Shown here one piece after another: positions 34,595 through 42,420 of a stretch of 64,000 bases of DNA (its first letter is position 1; each line of letters starts with the position of its first letter). A program made the position numbers and the translations under genes. Origin of the DNA: Rhodococcus sp. OK519 (GTDB lineage Bacteria > Actinomycetota > Actinomycetes > Mycobacteriales > Mycobacteriaceae); contig NZ_QAOW01000007.1 in NCBI RefSeq assembly GCF_003051005.1, forward strand, positions 186,001 through 250,000, written 5' to 3'. Below the pieces are notes generated by a model that worked only from the letters and a program-made list of their open reading frames with translations, was not told where the DNA came from and ran no database searches.

Positions 34595-35775
34595 GCAGCA
34601 CCACCGGTGGCGGGCAGGATGCGGGCACGCACCTCACCGAAGCCGATGCGCCCACCGTTCACACCGGGCGCGGTCGCCGAGATCGAGATCTCGTCGCCGT
34701 CCTCGATGAACGTACGCTGCTCGCCGGCCACCTCGACGGGTTCGGCTCCGCCCCAGGTCAACTCGATGAAAGCGCCGCGCTGATCCTTCTCGGGACCCGA
34801 GATGGTGCCCGAGCCGAACAGGTCACCGGTGCTGGCGGCCGCGCCGTTGACGGTGGTGTGCGCCAGCATCTGCGCGGGCGACCAGTACATCTGGGCGTAG
34901 GGCGGACGTGAGATGACGTCGCCGTTCCACTCGACCTCGAGATCGATGTCGAGGCCCCACTTCTCGTCGCCCCGCAGGTACGGCAGCGGCGTCGGATCCT
35001 GCACGGGAGTATCGACGCGGGCGGCCTCGAGCGCCAGCAGCGGAACGACCCACGCGGAGATGGACGTCGCGAAGCTCTTGCCGAGGTTCGGGCCCAGCGG
35101 GACGTACTCCCACGCCTGGATGTCGCGGGCCGACCAGTCGTTCAGGATCACGGCGCCGAAGCAGTGCTCGGCGAACTGATCCGGGGTGATGGAAGAACCC
35201 ATCGGCGAGCCGACACCGACGATGAAGCCCATCTCGGCCTCGATGTCGAGACGGATCGACGGACCGAACGACGGCGCAGCGTCGGCCGGAGCCTTGCGCT
35301 GACCGCACGGACGCACGATGTCGACGCCCGACACGACGACGGTGCTGGACCGACCGTGGTAGCCGACGGGCAGGTGCTTCCAGTTCGGCATCAGTGCAGC
35401 CGAATCCGGGCGGAAGAGCTTGCCCAGGTTGGTCGCGTGGTTCTCCGACGCGTAGAAGTCGACGTAGTCCGCCACCGCGATCGGCAGGTGCATCGCGACG
35501 TCGTCGACCGAGAAGACCGCGTCGTCGGCAATCTCACCGGCAACCAGCTCGGTGATCTGCGCACGCACCGCGACCCAGCGCTCGCGGCCCTGTGCCATGA
35601 ACGCGTTGAGAGTCGGCTCGGCGAAGACGTCATCGCCCAGAGCCTTGGCGAGGTCGACGACACTGTCGCCGACGCGCACACCCACCCGCGGGCCCGCGTC
35701 GGCGGTCGAGAACACGCCGTAGGGCAGGTTGTCGAGACCGAACAGGGAATCGGCGGGAATCGAGATGACGGTCAT
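34591..35775 (-). CDS. fahA: Fumarylacetoacetase
   Basis: Hydrolyses fumarylacetoacetate to fumarate and acetoacetate. The 394-aa protein carries YASENHATNLGKLFRP, PVGYHGRSSTVVVSG, the metal-binding IEAEMGFIVG and LNDWSARDIQAWEYVPLGP, and GTISGPEKDQRGAFIELTW, all typical of FAH rather than short FAH-domain hydratases. The ATG at 35775 overlaps the upstream unknown gene by 4 bp; the longer open frame lacks homology. Confidence 0.94.
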   Translation of the reverse strand: MTVISIPADSLFGLDNLPYGVFSTADAGPRVGVRVGDSVVDLAKALGDDVFAEPTLNAFMAQGRERWVAVRAQITELVAGEIADDAVFSVDDVAMHLPIAVADYVDFYASENHATNLGKLFRPDSAALMPNWKHLPVGYHGRSSTVVVSGVDIVRPCGQRKAPADAAPSFGPSIRLDIEAEMGFIVGVGSPMGSSITPDQFAEHCFGAVILNDWSARDIQAWEYVPLGPNLGKSFATSISAWVVPLLALEAARVDTPVQDPTPLPYLRGDEKWGLDIDLEVEWNGDVISRPPYAQMYWSPAQMLAHTTVNGAAASTGDLFGSGTISGPEKDQRGAFIELTWGGAEPVEVAGEQRTFIEDGDEISISATAPGVNGGRIGFGEVRARILPATGGAA

Positions 35776-36698
35776 GCGAGGGGTCCTTCCTCGGTCGAGG
35801 GGGAATCCACCGAGCCCGTAGGCGCGGAGGGCTCGGTGGATGATCGGGGCACCAGTCCGAGGCCGACCAGTTCGGTCAGCGGATCGCTGATGCTGCAAGT
35901 GCCGAAGGACCGGAAGTTCGCGCGCAGCGAGTCCACCGCCTCGGCCGACAGTCCCGCCAGTGCTCCGGCGAGGCTGGTTCCGTCACGGTCGGCAAGCGTC
36001 GCGGCGATCTCCTCGACACTCGCGCCGTCGGTTGCCCGATGCGTCGCGAGCATGACGTTGAGGAAGCCGTGCTGCTCGAATCCCGTGTCGGGGTCCGTGT
36101 TCCGGATGGCGTGGTGCAGACCTGCGGTCGCCTTGAAACGCACGCCCGCTCCGACGACGGTGTGAATCGCGGCGGCCAGTTCGGTCTCGTCCGGGTACGC
36201 AGCCGCGACGATGCCGCCGGTGCGGAACTTCGCGGAGTAGGGCGAGCCGGCCAGGCCGGCGAGGATCTCGGGTCGGCGGTCGTCGCGCGGGACCTCGACA
36301 AAGATCTCGACGCCCGGTGCAGCAGAAGCGATCTCGTCCAGCGCCGCGAGCAGCTGCGCAGGAGCCTGCCCCTCGGGTACCGCGATCTCCATTGCGACCA
36401 GCTTGACGCCGTCGATGGCACGCAACTGCACCAACGCCGCGCCGACCGCGTCGGTACCGCCCGGGACGGTGAGGCTCAGCTCGAGCTCGCCGTCCTGCTC
36501 GGCAGCCGTCTCGCCGAGGATCGCGGGCAGCTCACCGAGACGCGGGGCCGGGAACACGAACGGCCCCACCAGCGCAGCGTGATCGGCGTGCTCGTGTTCG
36601 AGGTGCGCGGGTACCGCAGCGTCCATCGGCGCGTTCCCCGGGGGGAACAGCGCCGCGTCGTCGCACAGGCCGGCGAGGAGCGGGGAAATGGCCGTCAC
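35772..36698 (-). CDS. Unrecognised protein inside the homogentisate operon
   Basis: I do not recognise a characterised family. The 308-aa soluble protein starts at a GTG overlapping the hmgA stop (GTGA) and overlaps fahA by 4 bp. It has DDAALFPPGNAPMDAAV near 13, alternating beta/alpha segments (GVKLVAMEIAVP, VEIFVEVP), AKFRTGGIVAAAYP near 165, GVRFKATAGLHHAIRNTDP near 195 and EQHGFLNVMLATH near 215. This suggests a TIM-barrel-like enzyme with conserved Lys, Arg and His. No maleylacetoacetate isomerase is in the operon, so this protein could supply that step or an accessory one (inference). Confidence 0.8.
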   Translation of the reverse strand: MTAISPLLAGLCDDAALFPPGNAPMDAAVPAHLEHEHADHAALVGPFVFPAPRLGELPAILGETAAEQDGELELSLTVPGGTDAVGAALVQLRAIDGVKLVAMEIAVPEGQAPAQLLAALDEIASAAPGVEIFVEVPRDDRRPEILAGLAGSPYSAKFRTGGIVAAAYPDETELAAAIHTVVGAGVRFKATAGLHHAIRNTDPDTGFEQHGFLNVMLATHRATDGASVEEIAATLADRDGTSLAGALAGLSAEAVDSLRANFRSFGTCSISDPLTELVGLGLVPRSSTEPSAPTGSVDSPSTEEGPLA

Positions 36699-37894
36699 TT
36701 GTTCGGCCCCCGCCCGGACCAGGACCACGCGTAGACGTCGTCCTCGCACGCCAGCGCGCCCTCACCGAGCTCGAGCGGCCGGAACGTGTCGACCATGACG
36801 GCGAGCTCGTCGAAGAACTCGACGCCGATGCTGCGCTCGTACGCACCCGGCTGCGGGCCGTGGGCGTGGCCACCGGGGTGCACCGAGATCGAGCCCTGGC
36901 CGATGCCCGAACCCTTGCGGGCCTCGTAGTCACCGCCGCAGTAGAACATGATCTCGTCGGAGTCCACGTTCGAGTGGTAGTACGGCACCGGGATCGCCAG
37001 CGGGTGGTAGTCCACCTTGCGCGGCACGAAGTTGCAGATGACGAAGTTGTTGCCCTCGAACGCCTGGTGCGCCGGCGGCGGCTGGTGCACGCGGCCGGTG
37101 ATGGGCTCGTAGTCCGATATGTTGAACGTGTACGGGTACAGGCAACCGTCCCAGCCGACCACGTCGAACGGGTGGTTCGGGTACACCATGCGGGTGCCGA
37201 CGATCGCGCCGCCCGCGCGGTGCTTGACCAGCACCTCGACGTCGGTGCCCTCGGCCACGAACGGCTCCGTGGGGCCGTGCAGGTCGCGCTCGCAGAACGG
37301 GGCGTCCTCGAGCAGCTGGCCGTACTTCGACAGGTAGCGCTTCGGCGGGACGATGTGACTGTTCGCCTCGATCGCGTAGGCGCGCAACGGCTCCGACCCC
37401 TGCGGCACCCAGCGGTGGGTGGTCGACATCGGGATCAGGACGTAGTCGCCCGGGCGTGCATGCAGCGCGCCGAACACGGTCTCGACGATGGCCTCGCCGG
37501 ACTCGACGTACACCATCTCGTCGCCCAGCGAGTTGCGGTACAGCGGCGACTCCTTGGCCGCGACCACGTACGACAGGCGCACGTCGGCGTTGCCGAGGAT
37601 GAGCCGTCGCCCGGTCACGACGTCGGTCTCGGCCCAGATCTCCTCGGGGAAGAGATCGTGCAGCTTGAGGTGCCGCGGCTTGAGCGGATGATTCGGGGTG
37701 GTGGTCTGGTCGCGCAGCTCCCACACGGTCGCGTCGACGATGGCCGACGGGATGTGGCGGTGGTACAGCAGCGCGGAGTCCGAGGAGAAGCCCTCCTCAC
37801 CCATCAGCTCCTCGAAGAAGAGCTGGCCGTTCTCGTCACGGTGCTGCGTGTGCCGCTTCGGCGGAACGTTGCCGAGCTGTCGGTAGAACGCCAT
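36695..37894 (-). CDS. hmgA: Homogentisate 1,2-dioxygenase
   Basis: Fe(II) dioxygenase that opens homogentisate to maleylacetoacetate. The 399-aa cupin protein has HARPGDYVLIPMSTTHRW, VDYHPLAIPVPYYHSN, DEIMFYCGGDYEAR, HPGGHAHGPQPGAYE and IGVEFFDELAVM, matching the iron-ligand histidines and glutamate of the family. The ATG at 37894 follows GGAGG. It is the first gene of a five-gene fully overlapped operon; a MarR-type operator lies 108 bp upstream. Confidence 0.95.
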   Translation of the reverse strand: MAFYRQLGNVPPKRHTQHRDENGQLFFEELMGEEGFSSDSALLYHRHIPSAIVDATVWELRDQTTTPNHPLKPRHLKLHDLFPEEIWAETDVVTGRRLILGNADVRLSYVVAAKESPLYRNSLGDEMVYVESGEAIVETVFGALHARPGDYVLIPMSTTHRWVPQGSEPLRAYAIEANSHIVPPKRYLSKYGQLLEDAPFCERDLHGPTEPFVAEGTDVEVLVKHRAGGAIVGTRMVYPNHPFDVVGWDGCLYPYTFNISDYEPITGRVHQPPPAHQAFEGNNFVICNFVPRKVDYHPLAIPVPYYHSNVDSDEIMFYCGGDYEARKGSGIGQGSISVHPGGHAHGPQPGAYERSIGVEFFDELAVMVDTFRPLELGEGALACEDDVYAWSWSGRGPNK

Positions 37895-38001
37895 GACCGG
37901 CCTCCTGTGTACTCGCGCCCGATCTCGGGCTGTGGTCGTCACCGTCGGCGAAACAGCAGCGCGGACCGCAGTTGCCCCGGCCCGCCGGTCTCTCTCCGAG
38001 G

Positions 38002-38021
38002 TTAGTAAACAGATTAACTAG
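38002..38021. promoter_or_regulatory. hmgA operator for the adjacent MarR (predicted)
   Basis: TTAGTAAACAGATTAACTAG shares 15 of 20 positions, including both outer half-sites, with the site before marR at 38865-38884. Confidence 0.65.
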
Positions 38022-38070
38022 TTTCTGGGCGTGAGCGCAACCACATGAGCGGTCTCGTCTCCCCCGCCCC

Positions 38071-38174
38071 CGCGTTTTGCGCACTTAGCGCGAGTTCGCG
38101 CCCCCCATCCCCGCGTTTTGCGCACTCAGCGCGCTTGTGGAGACGCGGGAACAGCGACAAGTGCGCAAAACGCG
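38071..38174. repeat. CGCGTTTTGCGCACT repeat cluster with hairpin
   Basis: Copies at 38071 and 38112 (direct) and 38160-38174 (inverted). The second and third can fold into a 15-bp stem, just past the marR stop at 38217 on the minus strand. The remainder of 37895-38216 contains the hmgA promoter and no gene. The same element recurs at 39796-39858. Confidence 0.75.
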
Positions 38175-38216
38175 CGGGGGGATGAGACGGGGCGGGAGAG
38201 GCGGGCGGCGCCGGGT

Positions 38217-38798
38217 TCAGTTGCGGCCGCGGACGTCGAACTGGCTGCGGTTGGTGATCAACTTGTCCAGGAGCATGACGAGAATGTGCTGCTCGGCCTC
38301 GGTGAGCACGCTCGCCCACGCGTACTCGCGCTCGTTGTGTTCACGGTAGGTCGCGGCCATCTCGGAACGCCCCTGCTCGGTGAGCGAGAGCTGCACCGAA
38401 CGGCCGTCGCGTTCGTCCGGGGATCGCTCGAGCAGACCGCTCGCGACCAGCGTTTTCGCGAGGTTCGAGACGGCAGCGCGGCTCATGCCGGTGAGCTTGG
38501 CAGCACTCTTCGGTTCGATCGGGCCGGCCAGCCAGGTGACGAACATCAGCCGGAACGCCGACCACGACAGCCCTCGCGGGCGGTGGACGGACGACTCCAG
38601 GTCGTAGGTGATGACGTTCGCCGCCCGGTTGAGGGTGAGTAAAACCTGCGTGGCCAGGTGGTGGGTGGACCCGAACTCGGTGCTCAGACGCGCATTGGCG
38701 AGGTCGATGAACGACCAGAAGTCGAGCGACCCGGGGGCCGGCGTCGCCGATCCGTCCGCCGCGTGCGCACTGCGCCCCTCGTCGCCATCGCCGTTCAT
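38217..38798 (-). CDS. MarR-family regulator, probable repressor of homogentisate genes
   Basis: A 193-aa MarR with a winged helix-turn-helix: SAFRLMFVTWLAGPIEPKSA, LTGMSRAAVSNLAKTLVASG and a wing ERSPDERDGRSVQLSLTEQG. It is transcribed in the same direction as hmgA but upstream, separated by its own terminator. The same operator-like sequence lies before marR and before hmgA, so it probably senses a pathway acid such as homogentisate or an upstream phenylacetate (inference). Confidence 0.88.
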   Translation of the reverse strand: MNGDGDEGRSAHAADGSATPAPGSLDFWSFIDLANARLSTEFGSTHHLATQVLLTLNRAANVITYDLESSVHRPRGLSWSAFRLMFVTWLAGPIEPKSAAKLTGMSRAAVSNLAKTLVASGLLERSPDERDGRSVQLSLTEQGRSEMAATYREHNEREYAWASVLTEAEQHILVMLLDKLITNRSQFDVRGRN

Positions 38799-38863
38799 GC
38801 GGCCACCCTATCGCGGCAGCGCAGAGCCTCGCGCCACTCGAAACGTCGTCCAAACCTCACCAA

Positions 38864-38885
38864 ATTAGTATATCTATTAACTAAT
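38864..38885. promoter_or_regulatory. marR operator
   Basis: ATTAGT-N10-ACTAAT, 22 bp, between marR (38798) and the divergent IclR gene (39050). It matches the hmgA site. Confidence 0.65.
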
Positions 38886-39049
38886 ATCGGACATCTGACT
38901 TACCGCCGGCCGGAACCCCGAGGGACGTTCGACCCCAACGTTCGACCCTGCGCGCCCATGAGGTGTCCATACGCGACCCAAAGGCTGTACAAAGGACCCA
39001 GACCAGCGACACAGCGCCCCGGACTGGACGCGACGACCCCCTGAACAGG

Positions 39050-39739
39050 ATGAGCATGAGCACACTGCAGACCCTCGATCGTGGGCTGCGAGCGCTCGAC
39101 ATCGTCGCCCAGTCCTCCGCCGGTATCTCGGTGGCCGACCTCGCCCGAGAACTCGATGTGCACCGCGCCATCTGCTATCGGATCGTCGCCACGCTCGAGG
39201 CGCACGGACTGATTGCCCGCGCGACCGACGGCAGAATCCGCCTCGGTGTGAGCGCCGCCGTCCTCGCCTCCCGGTTCGAACCGCAGTTCGCGGGCGACGT
39301 CCAGCCGATCCTCCACACGCTCGCCGACGAGACCCGCGCGACGGCGTTCATCTCGGTGGCCCAGGGGCAGAACTGCGTCGTGATCATGGTGGCCGAACCG
39401 GAGCAGACCCTCCTGCGCGTCAGCTACCGCGTCGGCAGCAGCCACCCCCTCGACCGCGGCGCGGCCGGCATCGCCATCCTCGCGATTCGCCCCGAGAAGC
39501 CGAGCGACTCCGACGAGGTCCGCCAGGCCCGAGTCGACGGATACAGCCTCACCCGCGGTCAACTCGAACACGGCGCCGTCGGCGTCGCGGCAGGTATCCG
39601 CCTGCCCGCCGGGGTCGGCGCCACGACCGGGCTCGAGCGCAGCGTCGGCGTCGTCGCGATCGACGGCCTCGACACCGCGCGCGCGGCCGACGCGGTCCAG
39701 CGAAGCGCCCGCCACATCGAACGACTCATCACCAACTGA
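39050..39739 (+). CDS. IclR-family regulator
   Basis: A 229-aa IclR. The N-terminal winged helix (LDRGLRALDIVAQSSAGISV, LARELDVHRAICYRIVATLE) is followed by the ligand domain with VSYRVGSSHPLDRGAAGIAIL and a shortened IclR C-terminus. It is divergent from marR and precedes the P450 gene by 331 bp, so it could control either. ATG 39050 and ATG 39056 are both plausible. Confidence 0.85.
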   Translation: MSMSTLQTLDRGLRALDIVAQSSAGISVADLARELDVHRAICYRIVATLEAHGLIARATDGRIRLGVSAAVLASRFEPQFAGDVQPILHTLADETRATAFISVAQGQNCVVIMVAEPEQTLLRVSYRVGSSHPLDRGAAGIAILAIRPEKPSDSDEVRQARVDGYSLTRGQLEHGAVGVAAGIRLPAGVGATTGLERSVGVVAIDGLDTARAADAVQRSARHIERLITN

Positions 39740-39764
39740 CGATCACCTCGCCGGCACCCGCCTG

Positions 39765-39795
39765 ACGGCACCCGCATCCTGCGGGTGCCGTTTTT
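39765..39795 (+). terminator. Rho-independent terminator after iclR
   Basis: ACGGCACCCGCA-TCC-TGCGGGTGCCGT followed by TTTT: a 12-bp stem, 3-nt loop and T-run, one of the few classical terminators in the window. Confidence 0.93.
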
Positions 39796-39858
39796 CGCGT
39801 TTTGCGCACTTTTCGCGGCAAACGGCGTGCTGAATCAGCGCTGAGTGCGCAAAACGCG
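39796..39858. repeat. CGCGTTTTGCGCACT inverted pair
   Basis: The 15-mer at 39796-39810 and its exact reverse complement at 39844-39858 form a second copy of the hairpin element seen at 38112-38174. Confidence 0.85.
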
Positions 39859-39920
39859 ACGGGCGGTGGGGCGCGCGAATCACGCTGCCCGCACACGACT
39901 TCGAGCATTTCCCCGCTCCC

Positions 39921-40019
39921 GATAACAAACCAGCTGCGTGGTTATCAGGTCGCACTTGACCTCGAATGTGACCGCACTTACTCTATGCGCAGTTCGCTCA
40001 ACGCTACAAGTTGTGCGTT
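39921..40019 (+). promoter_or_regulatory. Putative control region of the P450 gene
   Basis: Two dyads lie here: GATAAC-N14-GTTATC (39921-39946) and AACGC-T-ACAAGTTGT-GCGTT (40000-40019, 52 bp before the start codon). A repeated CGCAGTTCG occurs at 39988 and 40030. The stretch 39740-40070 contains no gene. Which regulator binds is unknown; the upstream IclR is a candidate. Confidence 0.5.
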
Positions 40020-40070
40020 ATTGGTAACTTCGCAGTTCGAGCGAGTTTCAGACAAACGGAGATTCAAGTC

Positions 40071-42377
40071 ATGAGCGCGTGTCCGATCGACCACAAAGCC
40101 CTGCAGAGCACGGGCTGCCCGGTTTCCGCGAATGCTGCCGCCTTCGATCCCTTCACCGGGCCGTACCAGGTGGACCCCGCCGCATCGCTGCGCTGGTCGC
40201 GCGACGAGGAACCGGTGTTCTTCAGCCCGGAACTCGGCTACTGGGTGGTCACCCGGTACGAGGACGTCAAGGCCGTTTTCCGCGACAACATCCTGTTCTC
40301 GCCGTCGATCGCCCTCGAGAAGATCACCCCGGTCTCCGACGAGGCGACCGCGACGCTCGCGAAGTACGACTACGCGATGGCGCGCACCATGGTGAACGAG
40401 GACGAACCCGCGCACATGCCGCGCCGCCGCGTGCTGATGGACCCGTTCACCCCCAAGGAACTGGTCCACCACGAGCCGATGGTTCGCCGCCTCACCCGCG
40501 AATACGTCGACCGCTTCGTCGAAACCGGCCGGGCCGACCTCGTCGACGAGATGCTGTGGGAAGTCCCGCTCACCGTCGCTCTGCACTTCCTCGGCGTGCC
40601 CGAGGAGGACATGGACGAGCTGCGCAGCTACTCGATCGCCCACACCGTCAATACCTGGGGTCGGCCCGCGGTCGAGGAGCAGGTCGCGGTCGCCGAGGCC
40701 GTCGGCAAGTTCTGGCAGTACGCCGGCAAGGTGCTCGACAAGATGCGCAAGGATCCGTCCGGCCACGGCTGGATGCCCTTCGGTATCCGCGTCCAGCAGG
40801 AGCAGCCCGACGTCGTCACCGACTCGTACCTGCACTCGATGATGATGGCGGGAATCGTTGCAGCACACGAGACCACGGCCAACGCCTCGGCCAACGCCTT
40901 CCGTTTGCTGCTCGAGAACCGCAGCGTGTGGGAGGAGATCTGCGCCGACCCGAGCCTGATCCCCAACGCCGTGGAGGAGTGCCTGCGCCACTCCGGTTCG
41001 GTCGCCGCGTGGCGCCGCCTGGTCACCGCCGACACCACCATCGACGGTATCGACATCCCCGAGGGATCGAAGCTGCTGATCGTCACGTCGTCCGCGAACC
41101 ACGACGAGCGCCACTTCGACAACGCCGACGACTTCGACATCCGACGCGAGAACTCGAGCGACCACCTCACGTTCGGCTACGGCAGCCACCAGTGCATGGG
41201 CAAGAACCTGGCCCGCATGGAGATGCAGATCTTCCTCGAGGAGTTCACCAAGCGCCTCCCGCACATGGAGTTGGTCCCGGACCAGAAGTTCACCTACCTA
41301 CCCAACACGTCGTTCCGTGGACCGGACCACGTTCTGGTGCAGTGGGATCCGACGAAGAACCCGGAGCGCGCCGACCCGTCGATCCTCGACGACCGCCAGC
41401 CGGTCAAGATCGGTGAGCCGTCCAAGACCAATATCTCGCGCACCGTCTCGGTCGACGCCATCACCACGGCCGCCGACGGCGTCGTGCGTCTGACGCTGTC
41501 CGATCCGTCGGGCAAGCCGCTACCCAAGTGGACCCCCGGCTCACACATCGACGTCGAACTCGGCGACTTGTCTCGGCAGTACTCGCTGTGCAGCGACCCG
41601 AACGACCTGTCGCACTACGAGATCGCGGTGTTCGACGAGCCTGAGAGCCGCGGTGGGTCGCGCTATGTGCACCACACGCTGCAGACCGGCGACACACTGA
41701 AGATGCGTGGTCCGCGCAACCACTTCAAGCTCGACCCGGATGCCGGGCGCTACATCTTCGTGGCGGGCGGCATCGGCATCACTCCGGTCATCGCGATGGC
41801 CGATCATGCCAAGGCCGCCGGCAAGGACTACGAGATCCATTACTGCGGACGCGATGTCGCGACCATGGCGCTGCTCGACCGGCTCACTGCCGACCACGGC
41901 GACAGGGTCGAGATCCATTCGAGCGCCACCGGCAACCGTCTCGACATCCCGGCACTGCTCGCGACGCCGACCGAGGGCACCCAGATCTACTCGTGCGGGC
42001 CGGAGCGTCTACTCACCGCACTCGACGAGGCCACCGCGCACTGGCCGGAGGACTCCCTCCACGTCGAGCACTTCACGTCGAACCTGGCGACCCTCGATCC
42101 GGCCGACGAGCACGCGTTCGAGGTCGAACTGCGCGACTCCGGGCTGACCATCCAGGTGGCGGCCGACCAGACGGTGCTCGATGCCCTGCGCGCGTCGAAC
42201 ATCGATATCCAGAGCGATTGCGAGGAGGGGCTGTGCGGATCGTGCGAAGCCCCCGTCCTCGACGGCGAGGTGGATCACCGCGACATGGTGCTCACCAAAA
42301 CCGAACGGGCTCAGAACAAGTCGATGATGACCTGCTGCTCGCGCGCGTGCGGCAAGAAGATCACCCTCGCGCTCTGA
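40071..42377 (+). CDS. cyp116B: Self-sufficient cytochrome P450, CYP116B (P450RhF-like)
   Basis: A 768-aa single-chain monooxygenase. The P450 domain (1-430) has the I-helix AHETT, EECLRHSGSVAAWRR and the heme ligand Cys at about 375 in FGYGSHQCMG. A reductase follows: FMN-binding RQYSLCSDP (about 500), NADH-binding VAGGIGITP (about 565), and a C-terminal plant-type [2Fe-2S] ferredoxin with Cys 717, 722, 725 and about 755. The wording closely follows P450RhF (CYP116B2) of Rhodococcus. These enzymes hydroxylate, epoxidise or O-dealkylate varied substrates; the native one is unknown. An MHS transporter follows after 43 bp. Confidence 0.95.
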   Translation: MSACPIDHKALQSTGCPVSANAAAFDPFTGPYQVDPAASLRWSRDEEPVFFSPELGYWVVTRYEDVKAVFRDNILFSPSIALEKITPVSDEATATLAKYDYAMARTMVNEDEPAHMPRRRVLMDPFTPKELVHHEPMVRRLTREYVDRFVETGRADLVDEMLWEVPLTVALHFLGVPEEDMDELRSYSIAHTVNTWGRPAVEEQVAVAEAVGKFWQYAGKVLDKMRKDPSGHGWMPFGIRVQQEQPDVVTDSYLHSMMMAGIVAAHETTANASANAFRLLLENRSVWEEICADPSLIPNAVEECLRHSGSVAAWRRLVTADTTIDGIDIPEGSKLLIVTSSANHDERHFDNADDFDIRRENSSDHLTFGYGSHQCMGKNLARMEMQIFLEEFTKRLPHMELVPDQKFTYLPNTSFRGPDHVLVQWDPTKNPERADPSILDDRQPVKIGEPSKTNISRTVSVDAITTAADGVVRLTLSDPSGKPLPKWTPGSHIDVELGDLSRQYSLCSDPNDLSHYEIAVFDEPESRGGSRYVHHTLQTGDTLKMRGPRNHFKLDPDAGRYIFVAGGIGITPVIAMADHAKAAGKDYEIHYCGRDVATMALLDRLTADHGDRVEIHSSATGNRLDIPALLATPTEGTQIYSCGPERLLTALDEATAHWPEDSLHVEHFTSNLATLDPADEHAFEVELRDSGLTIQVAADQTVLDALRASNIDIQSDCEEGLCGSCEAPVLDGEVDHRDMVLTKTERAQNKSMMTCCSRACGKKITLAL

Positions 42378-42420
42378 CCCACCTCCCCCAGAATCTCCTC
42401 AGCACCCGAAAGGATCCGTC

